Shown piece after piece: positions 51,301-64,000 of a DNA stretch of 64,000 bases. Location of the stretch: contig JAKOGI010000185.1 of NCBI GenBank assembly GCA_029747015.1, positions 583,501 through 647,500 on the forward strand. The letters run 5' to 3'. The DNA comes from Carnegiea gigantea. Lineage: Eukaryota > Streptophyta > Magnoliopsida > Caryophyllales > Cactaceae. Below the pieces are notes generated by a model, which worked only from the letters and a program-made list of their open reading frames with translations, was not told the DNA's origin and made no database searches. Position 1 is the first letter of the stretch. Each line of letters begins with the position of its first letter. The position numbers and the translations under genes were made by a program.

Positions 51301-51652
51301 ATACTGTGTAACCAGAAGAACATCGATAATTGAAGGATCAATCTCATCGAAGTAAGGCAAAGCAGCCATGCCAGAATAAGCAGGATGGATTCCACAGTCA
51401 AACTGAAACAAGAATGAAAATTGAATCAGACTTCAGAGAAGTGGGTAAAAGCACAATCAGCAAAATAAACTCAGCCAACAATACTGAAATGATCCATACC
51501 AATACAGTTTTGCCCTTGTAAGACATGTAAACACAAGATCGACCCACTTCACTTCCAGCACCTAAAGGGGTTACTATAAGCTGATCCCCTTCTCTTGTGG
51601 CCGGAGAATCCCGTCTCTTCAGCGACGACGGTGGTTGCCCAGTTGAAGCCAT
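48308..51652 (-). pseudogene. CPSF73-I: CPSF73-I copy B, premature stop
   Basis: Same gene structure as copy A: exons 51,652-51,500, 51,402-51,305, 50,973-50,928, 50,839-50,690 and 49,972-48,308, which would give 703 codons. TCA has become TGA at 49,073-49,075, ending the protein after 448 residues. This removes the end of the beta-CASP/RMMBL part and the whole C-terminal domain. Further changes against copy A at conserved positions are Ser to Tyr in YISFSAHAD, Asp to Gly in DEQDI, Met to Val in RSMDK and Ser to Gly in DPISDM. The downstream 248 codons remain open, so the stop is recent. A functional read-through or truncated product is possible but unlikely. Confidence 0.9.
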
Positions 51653-53108
51653 GCTTGAATTGAAGTTGAACCCACAAACCCTTGACAAAATTCCAACTAA
51701 AAGATCAATCAACCCTAGCTAACTATGTTAAATGCAGATCAAAACTCTTAAAGACCCATCTTTCAGTGAAATTCAAAAAACCCCAGGACGAACGTATGAA
51801 GGGAAGAAGAAACCTAGACTAAAACCTTCCAAAAACCCTTGTTACCGAATGCCATCAAGACAATTTGAAACAGTAAATTTGGGAAGAAGAGAAGGAAAGA
51901 GTGCGAGAGACAAAATGTACCTCAAAGTCAGAGTAGACGGCGACGGCGACGGCGACGGCAAAGAGGAGGTCGCCGGTCGGAAACTTCAAAAGAGACAGGG
52001 TATTACAGCGGTGGTGGGGAGGCGGAGGCGGACTGGCGGTGGGCTTGCTGAGTATTGGATATTTCACGCGCGGCCCACTCCAACTGTGTAGAAAAATGTG
52101 ACAAGAATTTTGTGCATTGATTTAGGGGCGAGCCGGTAAAACGGAGCCGAGACTTCAAAATTTTTTTTTGGTGCGTTCCTGAGACTTAAAATCTATATCG
52201 AATTATTTATATCTAAACCGGATTTTTATTTAAAAATGGACCCAAAATTTGAATGGACCTGAATTGAATCAAATTTGACTTACTTTTTCATTTATTTATC
52301 AGGGTCTTCCTTTTTTGCAGGGCAAAGTTATTTGGCCGAATCAAATTTACCTGAACTGAAAGCAGAGATATCGTTGACTTGAAATATGACTACGTTTGAA
52401 CTTGACTTGTATAAAAATGGAACCACTCCTTTGCCATAGAGAAAATTTTATTAATGGATTGATTTCTAGTTCACTTTCAATATCTCTAAGTAAGAGGAGG
52501 CAAAGATTTATACAAGTAAAATTCGAATTCATATTTTTTAAAATGATCTAGAAAAACTTAGCAAACTATAGTAGTGACACGAATGATTTATTTATAATTG
52601 TGATTTACTTTGATTTGAATTTTTAGCATTTATAAAGCATCTATTTTCTTATTTTTTTTTCTAAGTTGGAATTATTAAAGATTGAAGACCAAATGACACG
52701 GTCAATCCTACAACTAAATGAGCTAAATAACAATTTGCAATACATTATCTACTTACCTCAATTTGTTTAAAATAGTCAGAAATTTCCTTATACAAAATCT
52801 TTCTATTAAGGGGTCAAATACACAAAATCAATGTTGTCCTTTTTATTTTTATAAATCCATATTTGACGGAGAAGAACCCGAAGATCTATTACCACCCATT
52901 GCATTGAGTATGCAAACAATCTTGGCATGGAACCAGAAACAAAAACGATTTGCTTCTTTGTTATGTATACATACATACTACATACGTCGGCCTTTGCGTC
53001 TAAGTTTACACCCAAAACAAGGGGGAAAAAAAAACACGTATCATATACATACATGCAACAAGCACATAATCTAGTTAACTATGAAAAAGAATTTCCCAAT
53101 AATGTAAA
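51653..53108 (-). promoter_or_regulatory. CPSF73 copy B leader and promoter region
   Basis: Counterpart of 3038-4493 and nearly identical to it. The GAC-GGC repeat has one more unit and the GGC-GGA repeat fewer units than in A. No gene inside. Confidence 0.4.
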
Positions 53109-56100
53109 TCATCGGCCACTCAAATAGGTGATTGTGATACTGCTCGCTGAGGAATTCTGTGGTATTTGAGAGCCAGAGCTTGAAGTGTCCCAAGCTGTTA
53201 ACCGCTTACTGAAACCCGGTTGTTTAGGATATGGAAGATCTACAATTTCACTCACAAGCATTGACAGAACAGTGGCAACGCTGGGTCTGTCTTTCACATA
53301 TTCCTGTACACGCAATAGACCCACTTGTATGCACCTTTCGATATCGTTCCTGAAAATTGAATTAGAAATTGCTGGATCGATGATCGATGCAACGTTGTTT
53401 TCTGTCCACAATTTCCACATCTGAAAGCATTCAACAAACAATTAGCTCCAAGGAATTCAAAGTCTGCAGGCTGAGAATCATGTACCTAAATATAAATGCA
53501 AACAACTGATTAATGGCTGGTTACTAAGTCAAAAAGACTGATAATGAGGCAACTTGAATCAAGTTGTATATTCCAACTAAAGCTCGCGGATAAATCTACT
53601 TGGTATTCCTCACTCACATATCCAAGAAGAGTTAGTGACTGCTCCTCAATCCAGAAGGTGCTGTTCCTGCATCCAGTTACGATTTCCAGCACAAGGACAC
53701 CAAAACTGAAGACATCTGACTTTTCAGAGAAGTGGCCTTCCATTGCATACTCAGGAGACATATAACCACTGCATTGTTGACAACCACAGATATATGTCAG
53801 ATCTCTAAGAAACGTCACAATCAAGTTCTCTTCGATTTTTTTGGAGAATAGATTCTCAGAAGACTTACTATGTCCCCACGACCCTTCTGGTTTCATGCTG
53901 ATCTTGGTTGTCCATGAAGATTCTTGCCATACCAAAATCCGAGATCCTTGGATTTAAGTCTTCATCCAACAAAGTGTTGCTGGCTTTAAGATCTCTGCGT
54001 ATAATCCTTAACCTGGAATCTCTGTGCAGATAAATGAGGCCCCGACATATTCCTTCAATAATGTTGAAGCGTTTCCCCCAGTCTAAGAGCTTTCGCTTGA
54101 CAGGATCTGAAAAATTGTTTACAGGCTGTGGTTATCCATCAGGATCTATATTACATAAAAGAGCTGGGGTCGATGAAGGGGGAGAAAAAGAATGTAATTG
54201 AGAGGCAACATAGTACAAACCAAACAAAAACACATCCAAGCTCCTATTAGGCATGTATTCGTAAACCAGCATTTTCTCTCCTCCTTCTGCACAGAAACCA
54301 AGCAGTCTTACAAGATTCCGATGCTGAAGTCTAGAAATAACCACTACTTCATTTGTAAACTCTTGTAAGCCTTGTCCGGAAGTATCTGAAAGTCTTTTTA
54401 CAGCTATTTCTTGTCCATCTTTCATCCTTCCCTGGCAAATCATCCAAAGTTTGGTTAGAACCCATTTGATCGTGAAATAAAGTATTTTTCTATGTCGTAA
54501 CCATTACCTTGTACACCTGCCCAAAACCACCTTTTCCAAGCTTGTTACTTTCATGGAAGTTGTTTGTAGCAACTGCCAGGTCTTCATATCTAAGCTGTGG
54601 TAGCTCTTCAACACGACATTGGCTCCTTCCACCTCCTCTGTGATGGTTTTCCAACATCATAGTCTTTCTTGAGTTTCTTCTAACTTCTCTTTCTAACGTA
54701 CATCCACAAGGACAACATAAGAAAATTACACAAGGAACAGAGAATATAGTATCACATGTCTCTCACAGACTAGCCCTTTAAGTTGCTTGATCTCCATCGA
54801 ATCCATTTTTAAAATCAGGAAACCACCTTACCTTTTTGTCGAGTCTTGCACCACCAAAATAAGCAAAGAATGATTGCAATGGAACCAGTACCAAGAATTA
54901 CTCCTGCAATAACTGCTTTCGATTTATGATTGTCGCCTGCATATCAATGGAAAATTATGTATTATAGATTTCCAGGGTTTCTGCAGTTTATGCCGAATAA
55001 AGCAAACTATGATGTCTGCGAATTTGCTCACTATTTATCTACCTAACTCAGATTCTGGCAAGCGAATGTATAGATCCACCGCATCACTTGGAAGCTCTTG
55101 AATGTCAATCAAGTCTCTACTCCAGTACATGCATCCTGAGCCTACATCATATGCATAAGCTAAACAAGAACAGTTCTCCAAGCACTGAGTTCTGCAGTCC
55201 GTTTGACTTAGTCCCACCAACCACTCTGCAAGGTCTGGCGGTTTAACCCACCTTATGACAAAAAAGCCTTCTTGTTGGCTCCCTGTAGTCCCACATTTCA
55301 ACGTGGTACGTCGAACACAACCACCAGACCAGTTTCCACTGCTCCATTCCTGAGAGTTCTTCGGTCTGAACCCCCTTAAACATTTACAGATTGGAGATTC
55401 TAAAGACTTGGAGGTTGCAAATGCCCCACATTTATTGTAAAAATCACAGTTGTCATCCGGTGCCCGATACACCGTTTCCCATGCCCTCTTACTCTGATCC
55501 CACCATATCTCATTTATAGTCCCATCATAGCTGAATGCAAAGTGTGAAAAGGCCAGTTTACTTATACCAGTGTACACCATGTCAAATTCCCCTTCTGCAT
55601 TTTGCTGCATGTGAGTATTAGCATAGTCATTCGGCACACCAGTATAGAGCAACCCCAGAAAAATATTACCATTCCACGGACCACTTCGCCAATGTGGACG
55701 ATCCCCATCCCATATAAAGATTTGAAAATGCGTACGAGAATCAGTGCCTAATGAGAACCTCCCATATGATGGATCAGAAGGGCTCTTCCAAGATTGCAAT
55801 CGTTGTCTCATATTTAAACTTGACATCCTAAGTTTCATGCTAGGCAAGATTGAATCTGTAGGGTGATCAAAACTCTGCCATATGACAGTACCATTGCTGC
55901 TACTACTCAGGTCCATGCTCAATTCTAGAAGGCAGAAATTCCCAGAATCCGAAAGCTTGGCAGTTCGAGAAGTGTTAGCCACAGGATGTGACACATTGGA
56001 TGACCAAATGACATCCTTTCTGCCATTCAATACCTGGAGATTACCATCTTCAGATAGTATCAAGACACCTGAAGAGTGACTGAGGGGGTTATTCCGGTTG

Positions 56101-56315
56101 GCTACCCATACAAAATCTATGACTGAAACATTATCATACCAGATCCCCAGGTACCGATTTTTTGAGTTTGAGGGGCTAAAGAATCCCACCTTAAAATGTC
56201 CATTTTCTGAGACTATAGTTTCAGGGTCTTTGAGAAGCACAACAGCAGTATCGGTAGCAGAAACTATATGCAACGCCAAGGAAGAGTAGAAGAAAAGTAT
56301 ATATCCAGGAACCAT
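53109..56315 (-). CDS. S-domain (G-type lectin) receptor-like kinase, copy B
   Basis: Plasma-membrane receptor kinase of the SRK/SD1 type; ligand unknown. Exons 56,315-55,043, 54,936-54,832, 54,692-54,508, 54,431-54,221, 54,106-53,869, 53,768-53,618 and 53,420-53,109 join to 824 residues, normal for the family. In order: signal peptide; B-lectin ([31 protein letters not shown]); S-locus glycoprotein domain ([13 protein letters not shown]); EGF-like; PAN ([17 protein letters not shown]); transmembrane helix ([20 protein letters not shown]); kinase with [37 protein letters not shown]; and the C-terminal tail ending [10 protein letters not shown]. Two oddities: the catalytic HRD is RRD (CAC to CGC near 53,991) and an EGF cysteine is Ser ([18 protein letters not shown] in copy A). 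It may be a catalytically weak kinase or an early pseudogene. Confidence 0.88.
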
Positions 56316-57048
56316 TCTACTGTGTGATCTTCCGCTGATCAAGGGCCTAGCAAGGACAAAAGTCAGGAATCGGCATGCGACAATAATTATCCGGTACAAT
56401 GTAGTTATTTGGTTTTACATTCCTGTCAAGAACATATAGTTAGATATTGACAAGGCAGATGGATTTAGCCAATAAAATGAATCTACGCTAGCTTCCTGTC
56501 TGTACAATGTCTTTATTATTCAACTACTAATTAGACATTTCTGGACTACAAATAATTGGACCATTCTCCTCAGCAGGAAAGTTTTAGTGCATTGGGCATA
56601 TTGAACCAGAAGAAATAGCCTAACCATGCCAGAAACAGCAAGATTGAATGATAACCTCTCATTTTTCAGTTTGAAAAATGGAAAGAGAAATGATCAACTA
56701 AAATACCAAAAAAGAGAGATTTTTGGTGCTAAACAACTAACTACCCAAGTCAACAACATGAATTATCACCAAAGTTGTCCAGCCTAGGCAACAGCTACTT
56801 GAACAGGTAAAGTTCCTAAGCTTTGGTACCAAACAGTAAGTTCGAATCTCACCCACATCGACCGTATGCTCGCTCTGCACCAAACAAAAAGGTAATTTAG
56901 TGGGATTCCCGTATTTCTAAACGAATTGTGGGGTTCAAATCATGTTAAAGACATGGAAGAATTTCCACCTGATAGACCACCTCAACACCTCCTCCTTCCC
57001 CCCCCCCAAAAAAAACTAAAGGGGGTCAACAACACTATGGAGTATCAT

Positions 57049-57218
57049 GGATTCAAAATGTGACCGAACCGCGACGAAATGAGTGCATTGGCAAGGTTTT
57101 GGAGTTGAGCGAACCGCATTTTCATGCTGCAATGGCCGCGTTATGGAACACGACTGCCGTATTTTAGCCATTTTGCTGTACACTACTGAAACCGAAACCG
57201 AAACCGCATTTTGAATCC
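57049..57218. mobile_element. Small TIR element (GGATTCAAAAT family), intact ends
   Basis: 170 bases; GGATTCAAAATGTG at the left, CGCATTTTGAATCC at the right. Short CCGAAACCG/CGGTTC-type repeats inside. Its left end is deleted in block A. Confidence 0.55.
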
Positions 57219-57696
57219 TTGTGGAGTACACAGGCAGCTCACAATATACTTGATCTCATATTTAATAAACCTTTGCATACACAATCACTTCATTCAAGCA
57301 TTTAAACAATGACAATAAAAATAAACCATTGATATAAACTCACATCCACAATAATCACTTAACAAATAGATACTTAAATGATGAATCCAATCGTAACAAA
57401 CACCGGCAACCCCTAAATTGTGAATCTACAATGCAACTCAGAACCAGTATATACCTCCAAATTATGATTAAGATTAACAAAAACACTTGAAAAGGGACTT
57501 GCAGCACTTACATTAGACCCATCAATGGCGGAAAATTGATTACAGCAATTAACACTAACCATCGAAAAGAACAGCCACTAAATGAATAACAATAATAGAT
57601 CGATGTAAAACTACGACATTTTTGGAACGAAGATTGGGGATAGTAGTAGGAGAAAATTGGCTGGGTGGTGAGCAAGAGAGAGAAAATGAAGAGCTG

Positions 57697-57716
57697 AAGA
57701 AGAAGAAGAAGAAGAA
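57697..57716 (+). repeat. GAA microsatellite
   Basis: Six to seven GAA units; counterpart of the longer tract at 8632-8659. Confidence 0.8.
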
Positions 57717-57973
57717 AAATGAGCATTTATTAGTTTAACTGGCGCAGGTTGAAATTGAAATTATCAAATAGTTGGGTTATAATAAACAAATGAATCAAGG
57801 ACAAAGCGAGAATTTTAGTGCCCTATTCTGGCTGCTTGCTAGGTGGTTGACTGGCTGGCGGTCGGTACTTTTGTACTAGCTTATTAATTTGTCAAGTGTT
57901 TATATCGCTCCAAAACTTCATTATCATGCACATCAGGCATCAGAATTATTGTAACATCTTCACAATGTGAGCT

Positions 57974-58286
57974 TTGGACGGTTCTTTTCGTTGAAAAATA
58001 TAAATTTGTAAATGGGTAAAAATTGGTTAAAATTGATAGAAGTGGATTAAAATAGATATTTTTTTATTGAAGTGGTTGAAGTAAGTCAACGTAGATTGAA
58101 GTGGGTTGAAGTTGATTGAATTTTTTTATATGATGGGTAGAAGTTGGTTAAAATAGTGGGAAGTGGGTTGAAGTTGGTTAAAATGAGTTGATGTGGCCAC
58201 TTTTTATAGAAATTGGTGAAATTGGTTGAAGTAGCTTGAAATTGGTTGAAATTAGTAAATTGAAATTTACCAATGAAAAGAACAGG
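57974..58286. mobile_element. TIR element with TTGAAGTGGG repeats, block B
   Basis: Begins GGTTCTTTTCGTTGAAAAAT and ends ACCAATGAAAAGAACAGG, better-preserved ends than the block A copy (8984-9285). Confidence 0.6.
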
Positions 58287-58448
58287 GGCTTAGTAGTTAA
58301 AAAATATGTTTTAGCTCCAATTTTTCCATTTACTGTATTAGTGTATTGTAATTATATTGTACTAGTCTTTATGAATCCTTCAATTTTTTTTAAAAAAAGT
58401 TTTACCTTAGTTCAATTTCTATTTACACTCTCATGAAAGACAAAGAGT

Positions 58449-61400
58449 ACAACACCACCACCACCACCTCCTAGTGTGGGTCCCGCTTTCGTGGGATCTG
58501 ATGAAATCTAAATGTAGGCAATTTTACCTCTACCGGCATCCTTACCCGTAAAGAGTTTGAATCCAAGAAACCTACAAAATAAGATTTTGTGAAAACTTTT
58601 AATAAAAGGAAGATTTTGTGAAAACATTTAATAGAAAAAAAAAAACTAAAGATATGCAACAGGGAATGAACTAAGAAAAACTATGTAAATATGAGCACAA
58701 TATAGTAGAGGAGGGTACTATACCTTAACAAATAGCGGTAGGTAAATAATGTCTCTTCCTAAATGTATGCACTACCTGCATACAAACACGACATATAAAA
58801 AAATCACAACCAAACCTATCCTACTACAACCGAAAAACCACCACCAAATTAGGTGGCCAGCTCTCTGCGGTCTAAGATCCTAATTCTATTCCGCCATAGT
58901 CTTCTATCCTGAGCCATGTCCTCTGTCAATCCTACAACTTTCAAATCCTTTCTAATCACCTCGTCCAAACTCTTCTTTGGTCATCTCTCCCTCTTTTACT
59001 ATCAGGGATGTAAATCCTCTCACATCTCCTCACTGAAGCATCCGCACTCCTTCTTTTCACATGGCCAAACCATCTGAATCGAGTTTCTCTTATCTTATCT
59101 TAGGGCTGGCAAAAAATTGTCCGACCCGGATACCCGGATTTGTCCGACCCGGAAAAAACCGGGTATGGACACTTTTTTTATGTCCGAATTTGAAATCCGG
59201 ACATTCGGACATGTCCGGATTCAAACCGGGTCGGGTCCGGGTTTGCCGAACCGGGTCCGGGTTGTCCGAATTTGGAGGCAAATCCGGGTCCGGACAAATT
59301 CGGACAATCGGACAATCGAGTTCGGACATCGGACAAGTACGTTTATATGTAATTTTAGTCCAAATTCTTTAGAAAATTTTAAAAAAATATATTCGGACAA
59401 CCGGGTTCGGACATTAAAAAATCGATTTCGGGTTCGGTCACACAAAATTTTGGTCAGAATGTCCTAAAATCATGTTACAAATTCGGACATTCGGACAATC
59501 GGGTCCGGACATCGGACATTCGGGTCCGGGTTCGGGTCTGGTCAAAGTGTCCGATTTATAATCTGAACAGGGTCTGGGTATGAAATTTTTGTCCGAATGT
59601 CCGATTTGTCCGGACCCGAATTGACCCGGACCCGAATTTTTGCCAGCCCTATCTTATCTTCAATGGGAGCCACTGTAACTAAGTCTCTAATTACTCCATT
59701 CCTAATTCTATCCATTCTCGTATAACCACACATCCACCTAATCATCCTCATCTCTACCACCATTAACCTATGAACTAGTGTCTTTTTTATAGGCCAATAC
59801 TCCGATCCATAACGTACAACAGGTTTAACTACTATACGATAAACTTTTCCTTTTAATCCTATAGGCATTCTCTTATCACACAACACATCTGAAGTAGACT
59901 TCCATTTTTGCCAACCCACTTTTATGCGCTGGTTAATATCTCCGTCAATATCTCCATTCTGTTGAATGATCGAACCCAGATATTCAAACTTCTCAACCTT
60001 TGGTATCTTCATCCCATTAATGGTGACTTCTACCCCTACATCTGCCCTTCCACTGAAACAACAATGTAGGTATTCAATTTTCGATCTACTTACTCTAAAA
60101 CATCTAGACTTTAGTGTATGTCTCCATCGCTCCACCTTGTCATTAACTCCCTCTCTGATCTCATCAATAAGAACAATATCATATGCGAATAACATACACC
60201 ATGGCAACTCATCCTGAATTCATTTTGTAAGTTCATCCATAACTATAATCAAAAGAAATGGGTTTAAAACGGAACCCTGATGCAGGCTCATACCAACGTA
60301 GAAGTCATTAGTAGCCCCTCCTGGCATCCCAACACTCGTCATACCTGCCTCGTACGTATCCTTAATAACTTGAATGTACACAGGTGACACTCCTTTTTTT
60401 TCTAAGCATCTCCATAACATTTCACGTGGAATTCTATCATATGCTTTTTCCAGGTCAATGAACACCATATGAAGATCTAGCTTTCTATCTCTGTACAATC
60501 CCATGAGCCATCTAAGGAGATAAATCGTCTCTATGGTCGACCTGCCAGGTATAAAACCAATTTGGTTATCCGATATCAAAATATCCTTCCGCAACATTCT
60601 CTCAATCACCCTCTCCCATAACTTCAAAATGTGACTGCGCAACTTTTTACCCTTATAATTATTACAATCCTGAATATCGTCTTTGTTCTTATACAATAGG
60701 ATGACCATACTAAACCTCCATTCTTTAGGCATCTTAGCAGTCCTCAAAATAACATTGAAAAGATCTGTTAGCCACTCTAATCCCTCTACACCCAAACACT
60801 TCCACACTTCCAACGGTATCTGATCTGGTCCCTCTACCTTCCCATTGGTCATCTTCTTTAGGGTCTCTTTAATCTCGTCCTTCTTGATAGGTTCACACAA
60901 ACAAGGATCAAGACGCCTCTCACTACTCTCTCTTTCCCTACTTGAAAAATCTTCCACCACTTCACCATTGAGGAGTTTGAAAAAGTACCTTTGCCATCTC
61001 TCCTTGATTTCTACCTCCTCATATAGCACCTTATCATTTTCATCTTCGATGCACATCACGACACCCAAATTCCTTGTTCTTCTTTCTCTAATCCTCGCCA
61101 GTTTAAAGACTTCCTTCTCACCTTCCTTGGACTCCAGATTTTGATATAACATATCACAAGTCATATTCTTATCTACAGCAACAACTTTCCTAACTACCTT
61201 TTTTGCTGTCTTATATCTAACTCTACTAATCTCTTTCTCTACATCCGTCCCACTATTTATGAAAGCAGCATATGCCTCTTTTTTCTCCTTGACTTTCTCT
61301 TTTACCTCATCGTTTCACCACCAAGCTCTCTTCATTTTGTCACCACCTATCCTAGATGTCCCTAGGATTTCCTTAGCCGACCTCCGAATACATATTGCCA

Positions 61401-61705
61401 TTGTCTCCCACATTGTATCTACATCCTCTACATGCCTCCAAGCTCATTCTTTAGTAATCATCTTTGATAATTTCAAAGCGTTCTCCTTAGTGAGATTCCG
61501 CACTTAACTTTCGGGTTCCCAACACTCCTCTTCTTCCACTTAAAACATTTGAACTCAACATCCAACATTAGCAACCTATGTTGAGTTCCTAAATATTCAC
61601 TAGGTATTACCTTACAATCATTACATAACCTCTGATTATCCGCCGTAATCAGGATGTAATCAATTTGAGTCTTTATGGAACCACTCTCTATTAATTTGAG
61701 TCTTT
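58449..61705 (-). mobile_element. RTE-type LINE, block B copy
   Basis: Same insertion as in block A, with target duplications ATGAAAGACAAAGAGT (58,433-58,448) and ATGAAAGACAGAGT (61,706-61,719). The reverse transcriptase frame 60,220-61,164 is readable ([64 protein letters not shown]). The next frame (59,542-60,207) begins with FAYDIVLIDE where the catalytic motif should be FADD, then EKFEYLGSIIQQNGDIDGDI. The Asp to Tyr change and the frame breaks make it inactive. Its 3' part is split by a hAT element at 59,101-59,651. Confidence 0.9.
59101..59651. mobile_element. hAT-type element with TCGGACA/CCGG arrays in the block B LINE
   Basis: TIRs TAGGGCTGGCAAAAAATT and, at the right, AATTTTTGCCAGCCCTA; exact 8-bp target duplication TCTTATCT (59,093-59,100 and 59,652-59,659). 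The interior is almost wholly short repeats built from CGGACA, CCGGGT and GTCCGAA. The block A LINE has the unfilled site near 10,090-10,100. Open frames of 74-116 codons inside are repeat artefacts. Confidence 0.94.
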
Positions 61706-62244
61706 ATGAAAGACAGAGTCCATTGTAATATTATAAGTGACTAAAATATAGCATGATAAGATGTGAAAATTTGAATTTGAAATTTAATGTAGGGCATGTT
61801 CTTTTTTTGGGTAAATGAATTCATCTCGTGCCACACTATTCGTTACTTTTCTTTTCATTTCTTATCATTCATTCGCAATTTTTCAAGAAAAATCTCACTT
61901 ATTTCCATTTCTTCTTACTCACTCTCAAAAAGAATTTCCTAACACCTAGAAAGCTATCCAACCCTTACAACTGCCTGCCAATGCCATAGATATCTCTAAA
62001 AAATTAATCGAATATAGTCTTGCATCTGAGTTTCTTATAATTTGGTTTCATTAATTGGTTTTCATGATCGTCAATTTTTAAAAAATTAAGGATCTTTTAC
62101 ATGTAATTTTGGATAATTTTTGAACTAGTATTTACATGAGACATTGTGGCCAATGACCTTGTACCCGCTTCTAGCACTAAATTAATGTACCAGGAGTTGA
62201 ATTTTTAGTGCTCTTCTTTGATGTCCACTGAGAGACGGCTAATT

Positions 62245-62479
62245 GCCGATGAGTTGATAGCTCATGTGTCGCCACTGTCCCCTGTTGCCTTCCCCACCCA
62301 GGTTCAAAACTAAGTGGCCTCCTTTTCCAGATTTATTTGAGACTTAAAGGGGTAGGTTGGCCTTGTTTGGGCTTCGACAGTGCCTACTTACCCCCCTCCC
62401 CTGACTGTTGTCCCACTGAGTTCCTCTACAATAGATGGCTGAGTGAGTGCTCATACTTACCAATTACCATTAAAAAAAA
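62245..62479 (+). mobile_element. tRNA-derived SINE, copy 3
   Basis: Orthologue of 20,789-21,027, with flanking repeats CACTGAGAGACGGCTAATT and CAACCCAGAGAGACAGCTAA. The poly(A) is shorter. Confidence 0.68.
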
Positions 62480-63143
62480 CAACCCAGAGAGACAGCTAAC
62501 TAATAGATAGCTAGCCCCTCCTCAAAAGTTGTTTACGGGTGGGGGAAAAAAGTCAACAATACTATTACCCAAGAAAAAGGGAAAAAAAAAAAAAAAAAAA
62601 CCAACAACACTATCTAGTGTGAATCTCAAGAGCATATTGTGAAAGAAAATTTAAGTCAACCAAATAAAACATGGGCTATAATATAGCCAGTGTATTCCAG
62701 TTTTTCAATAAGAAAGGACCTACCTTTGGCTTATAATCGTACGAAATTGGGGAGGTGGTCCTCTTATATAGAGATCATTATGGTGAAATGGTGTGTGACT
62801 TAATAGTATCTGCACTTCATCAAGAGCAGAACCACCAACAATTGTTTAGAAGAGGCTTATTCCTACCTTGAGATGTAGACGTTCATGTTTAATTTTAAAC
62901 TGATGGAGGATTGGCTAAATGAGCAAGTACAATCTACCCATTGTTGACCACAAAAGTTGACGAAGCTTGAAAGTTGGATAGTTTGGATTCAAATATTCAA
63001 TACGGTTCCCTTAAAGCAAACTAGCCACAAACTGGTTAGTTTATTTTTTCGTTTTAAAAAAAGTGTAAATAAGGCATAAAAGTTGATGTAGGTAAAATTT
63101 GAATCCAAATCTATAATAACAGCTGTCAGCGACTTTATTAGCT

Positions 63144-63694
63144 TAGGGTCTGTTCTTTTTGTTGGGAAATAGTTGAAAGTAGGTTAAGACCCTGTTCTTT
63201 TCATTGGTAAATTCAAATTTACCAACTTCAACCAACTTCAACCCACATAAACCAATTTTATGAATTTTAATAAAAAAATCAATTTCAATCAACTTCAACC
63301 CACTTCCAACTATTTTAACCAACTTCTACCCATCGTTAAAAAAAAAAAAAAAATCAATCTACTTGAACCAACTTCAACCGACTTGAATCAACTTCAACCA
63401 ACTTCAACCCACTTAAAAAAAAAAATACATATTTCAATCTACTTCTATCAATCTCAATCAACTTCACCCATTTACCAATCCATATTTTCCAACAAAAAGA
63501 ACAAGCTCTGAAGTGGGTATTTTTTTGTTAAAGTGAATTAAAATTGGTGTATTTTTTAGATAATGGGTAAAATTTTATTAAAATAGTATATTAAAGTTGG
63601 TTGAAATGAGTTAAAATTAATATTTTTTATTAAAATTCATGAATTGAATTGAAATTAATAAGTTAGAATTTAACCAATCAAAAGCACAGAGCCT
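63144..63694. mobile_element. Nested TIR elements, X copy 3
   Basis: Outer element with an inner one at about 63,189-63,508, ends as in copies 1 and C. Confidence 0.6.
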
Positions 63695-64000
63695 TTCTAG
63701 CTGCACAACTAACACCCACTACTAGTTACCTAATAAAAGAATATAAAAGTGTCCCTTTCTAATGGTCTTGTCCCTTGACAGTTTCCCTCCCACAGCGCCA
63801 GGGTTATCATAATTGTCCGTACGATGATTTCACGGGCGTAGCACTGCGACCAAGACTAGTCGAAGACCTGAGCCACTTTGTTCTTGTGTGAGGGCTTGCC
63901 CTTACGCCCCCCCCCCAAAAAAAACCCGAACACACAAAACAATAAGAAAGGAAACCATCAAGATATGCTTGATCTCACGATGCTCATATTTGAGAGTGTC

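Larger units (their letters stand above)
56316..57973. other. Upstream region of receptor kinase copy B
   Basis: No gene. It holds the 453 bases that block A lacks (56,643-57,095), including a C9-A8 run near 57,000, the TIR element 57,049-57,218 and a GAA repeat (57,697-57,716). Part is likely the receptor promoter. Confidence 0.45.
61720..64000. repeat. Flank X, copy 3 (block B, cut by window end)
   Basis: Follows the block B LINE exactly as copy 1 follows the block A LINE. It includes the SINE and nested TIR elements but lacks both the short RTE tail (empty site 63,054-63,067) and the GGGTAC hAT element (empty site 63,974-63,988). No gene seen. Confidence 0.82.

Noticed and set aside
56839..56849. 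tRNA or SINE signal (B-box-like AGTTCGAATCT)
   Set aside because: No matching A box or cloverleaf could be found upstream, and no tail or flanking repeats.
59061..59467. Open frames of 74-116 codons rich in Arg, Pro and Gly
   Set aside because: Frames through the CGGACA/CCGG repeats of the hAT element at 59,101-59,651.

Overview
The window is nuclear DNA of a flowering plant, most likely a eudicot or related dicot. It has multi-exon genes with GT-AG introns, a G-type lectin (S-domain) receptor kinase, plant ESCRT-III VPS32 and CPSF73, and plant transposons: an Athila-type Ty3 element with a tRNA-Asp primer site, RTE and L1 LINEs, hAT-type elements with 8-bp target duplications, a tRNA-derived SINE and a Copia-like solo LTR. 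There is no prokaryotic, viral or organellar signature, and the species cannot be named from the sequence.

The dominant structure is a direct segmental duplication. Block A (1 to at least 23,200) and block B (48,611 to the window end) carry the same series on the minus strand: CPSF73, an S-domain receptor kinase, a small TIR element, an RTE LINE, then a transposon-rich flank called X here. Block A has gained an 8.1-kb Athila derivative inside the LINE. Block B has gained a 551-bp hAT element in the same LINE. Each sister copy still shows the matching empty site. A third, partial copy of flank X (copy C, 42,896-46,510) lies just upstream of block B, separated from it by a doubly truncated L1 LINE.

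The duplicated genes have decayed in opposite copies. CPSF73 in A is open as far as it can be seen, while CPSF73 in B has an in-frame stop and several changes at conserved positions. The receptor kinase in A is dead (two stops, a frameshift, loss of the alpha-C glutamate), while the one in B keeps an uninterrupted 824-residue frame but has HRD changed to RRD and has lost an EGF-domain cysteine.

Between the blocks are two single-copy plus-strand genes. VPS32/SNF7 (26,302-29,436) is a 219-residue ESCRT-III subunit whose first intron lacks a GT donor. The second is a six-exon NTF2-like gene (35,201-41,514) with a possible upstream transit-peptide exon. Around them are a tandem pair of MITEs, a solo LTR with an intact 5-bp duplication, a hAT-like element split by an RTE LINE, and a hAT element with a tRNA-like module in an NTF2-like intron. 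The genes do not form an operon or one pathway. What links them is the duplication and transposon history.
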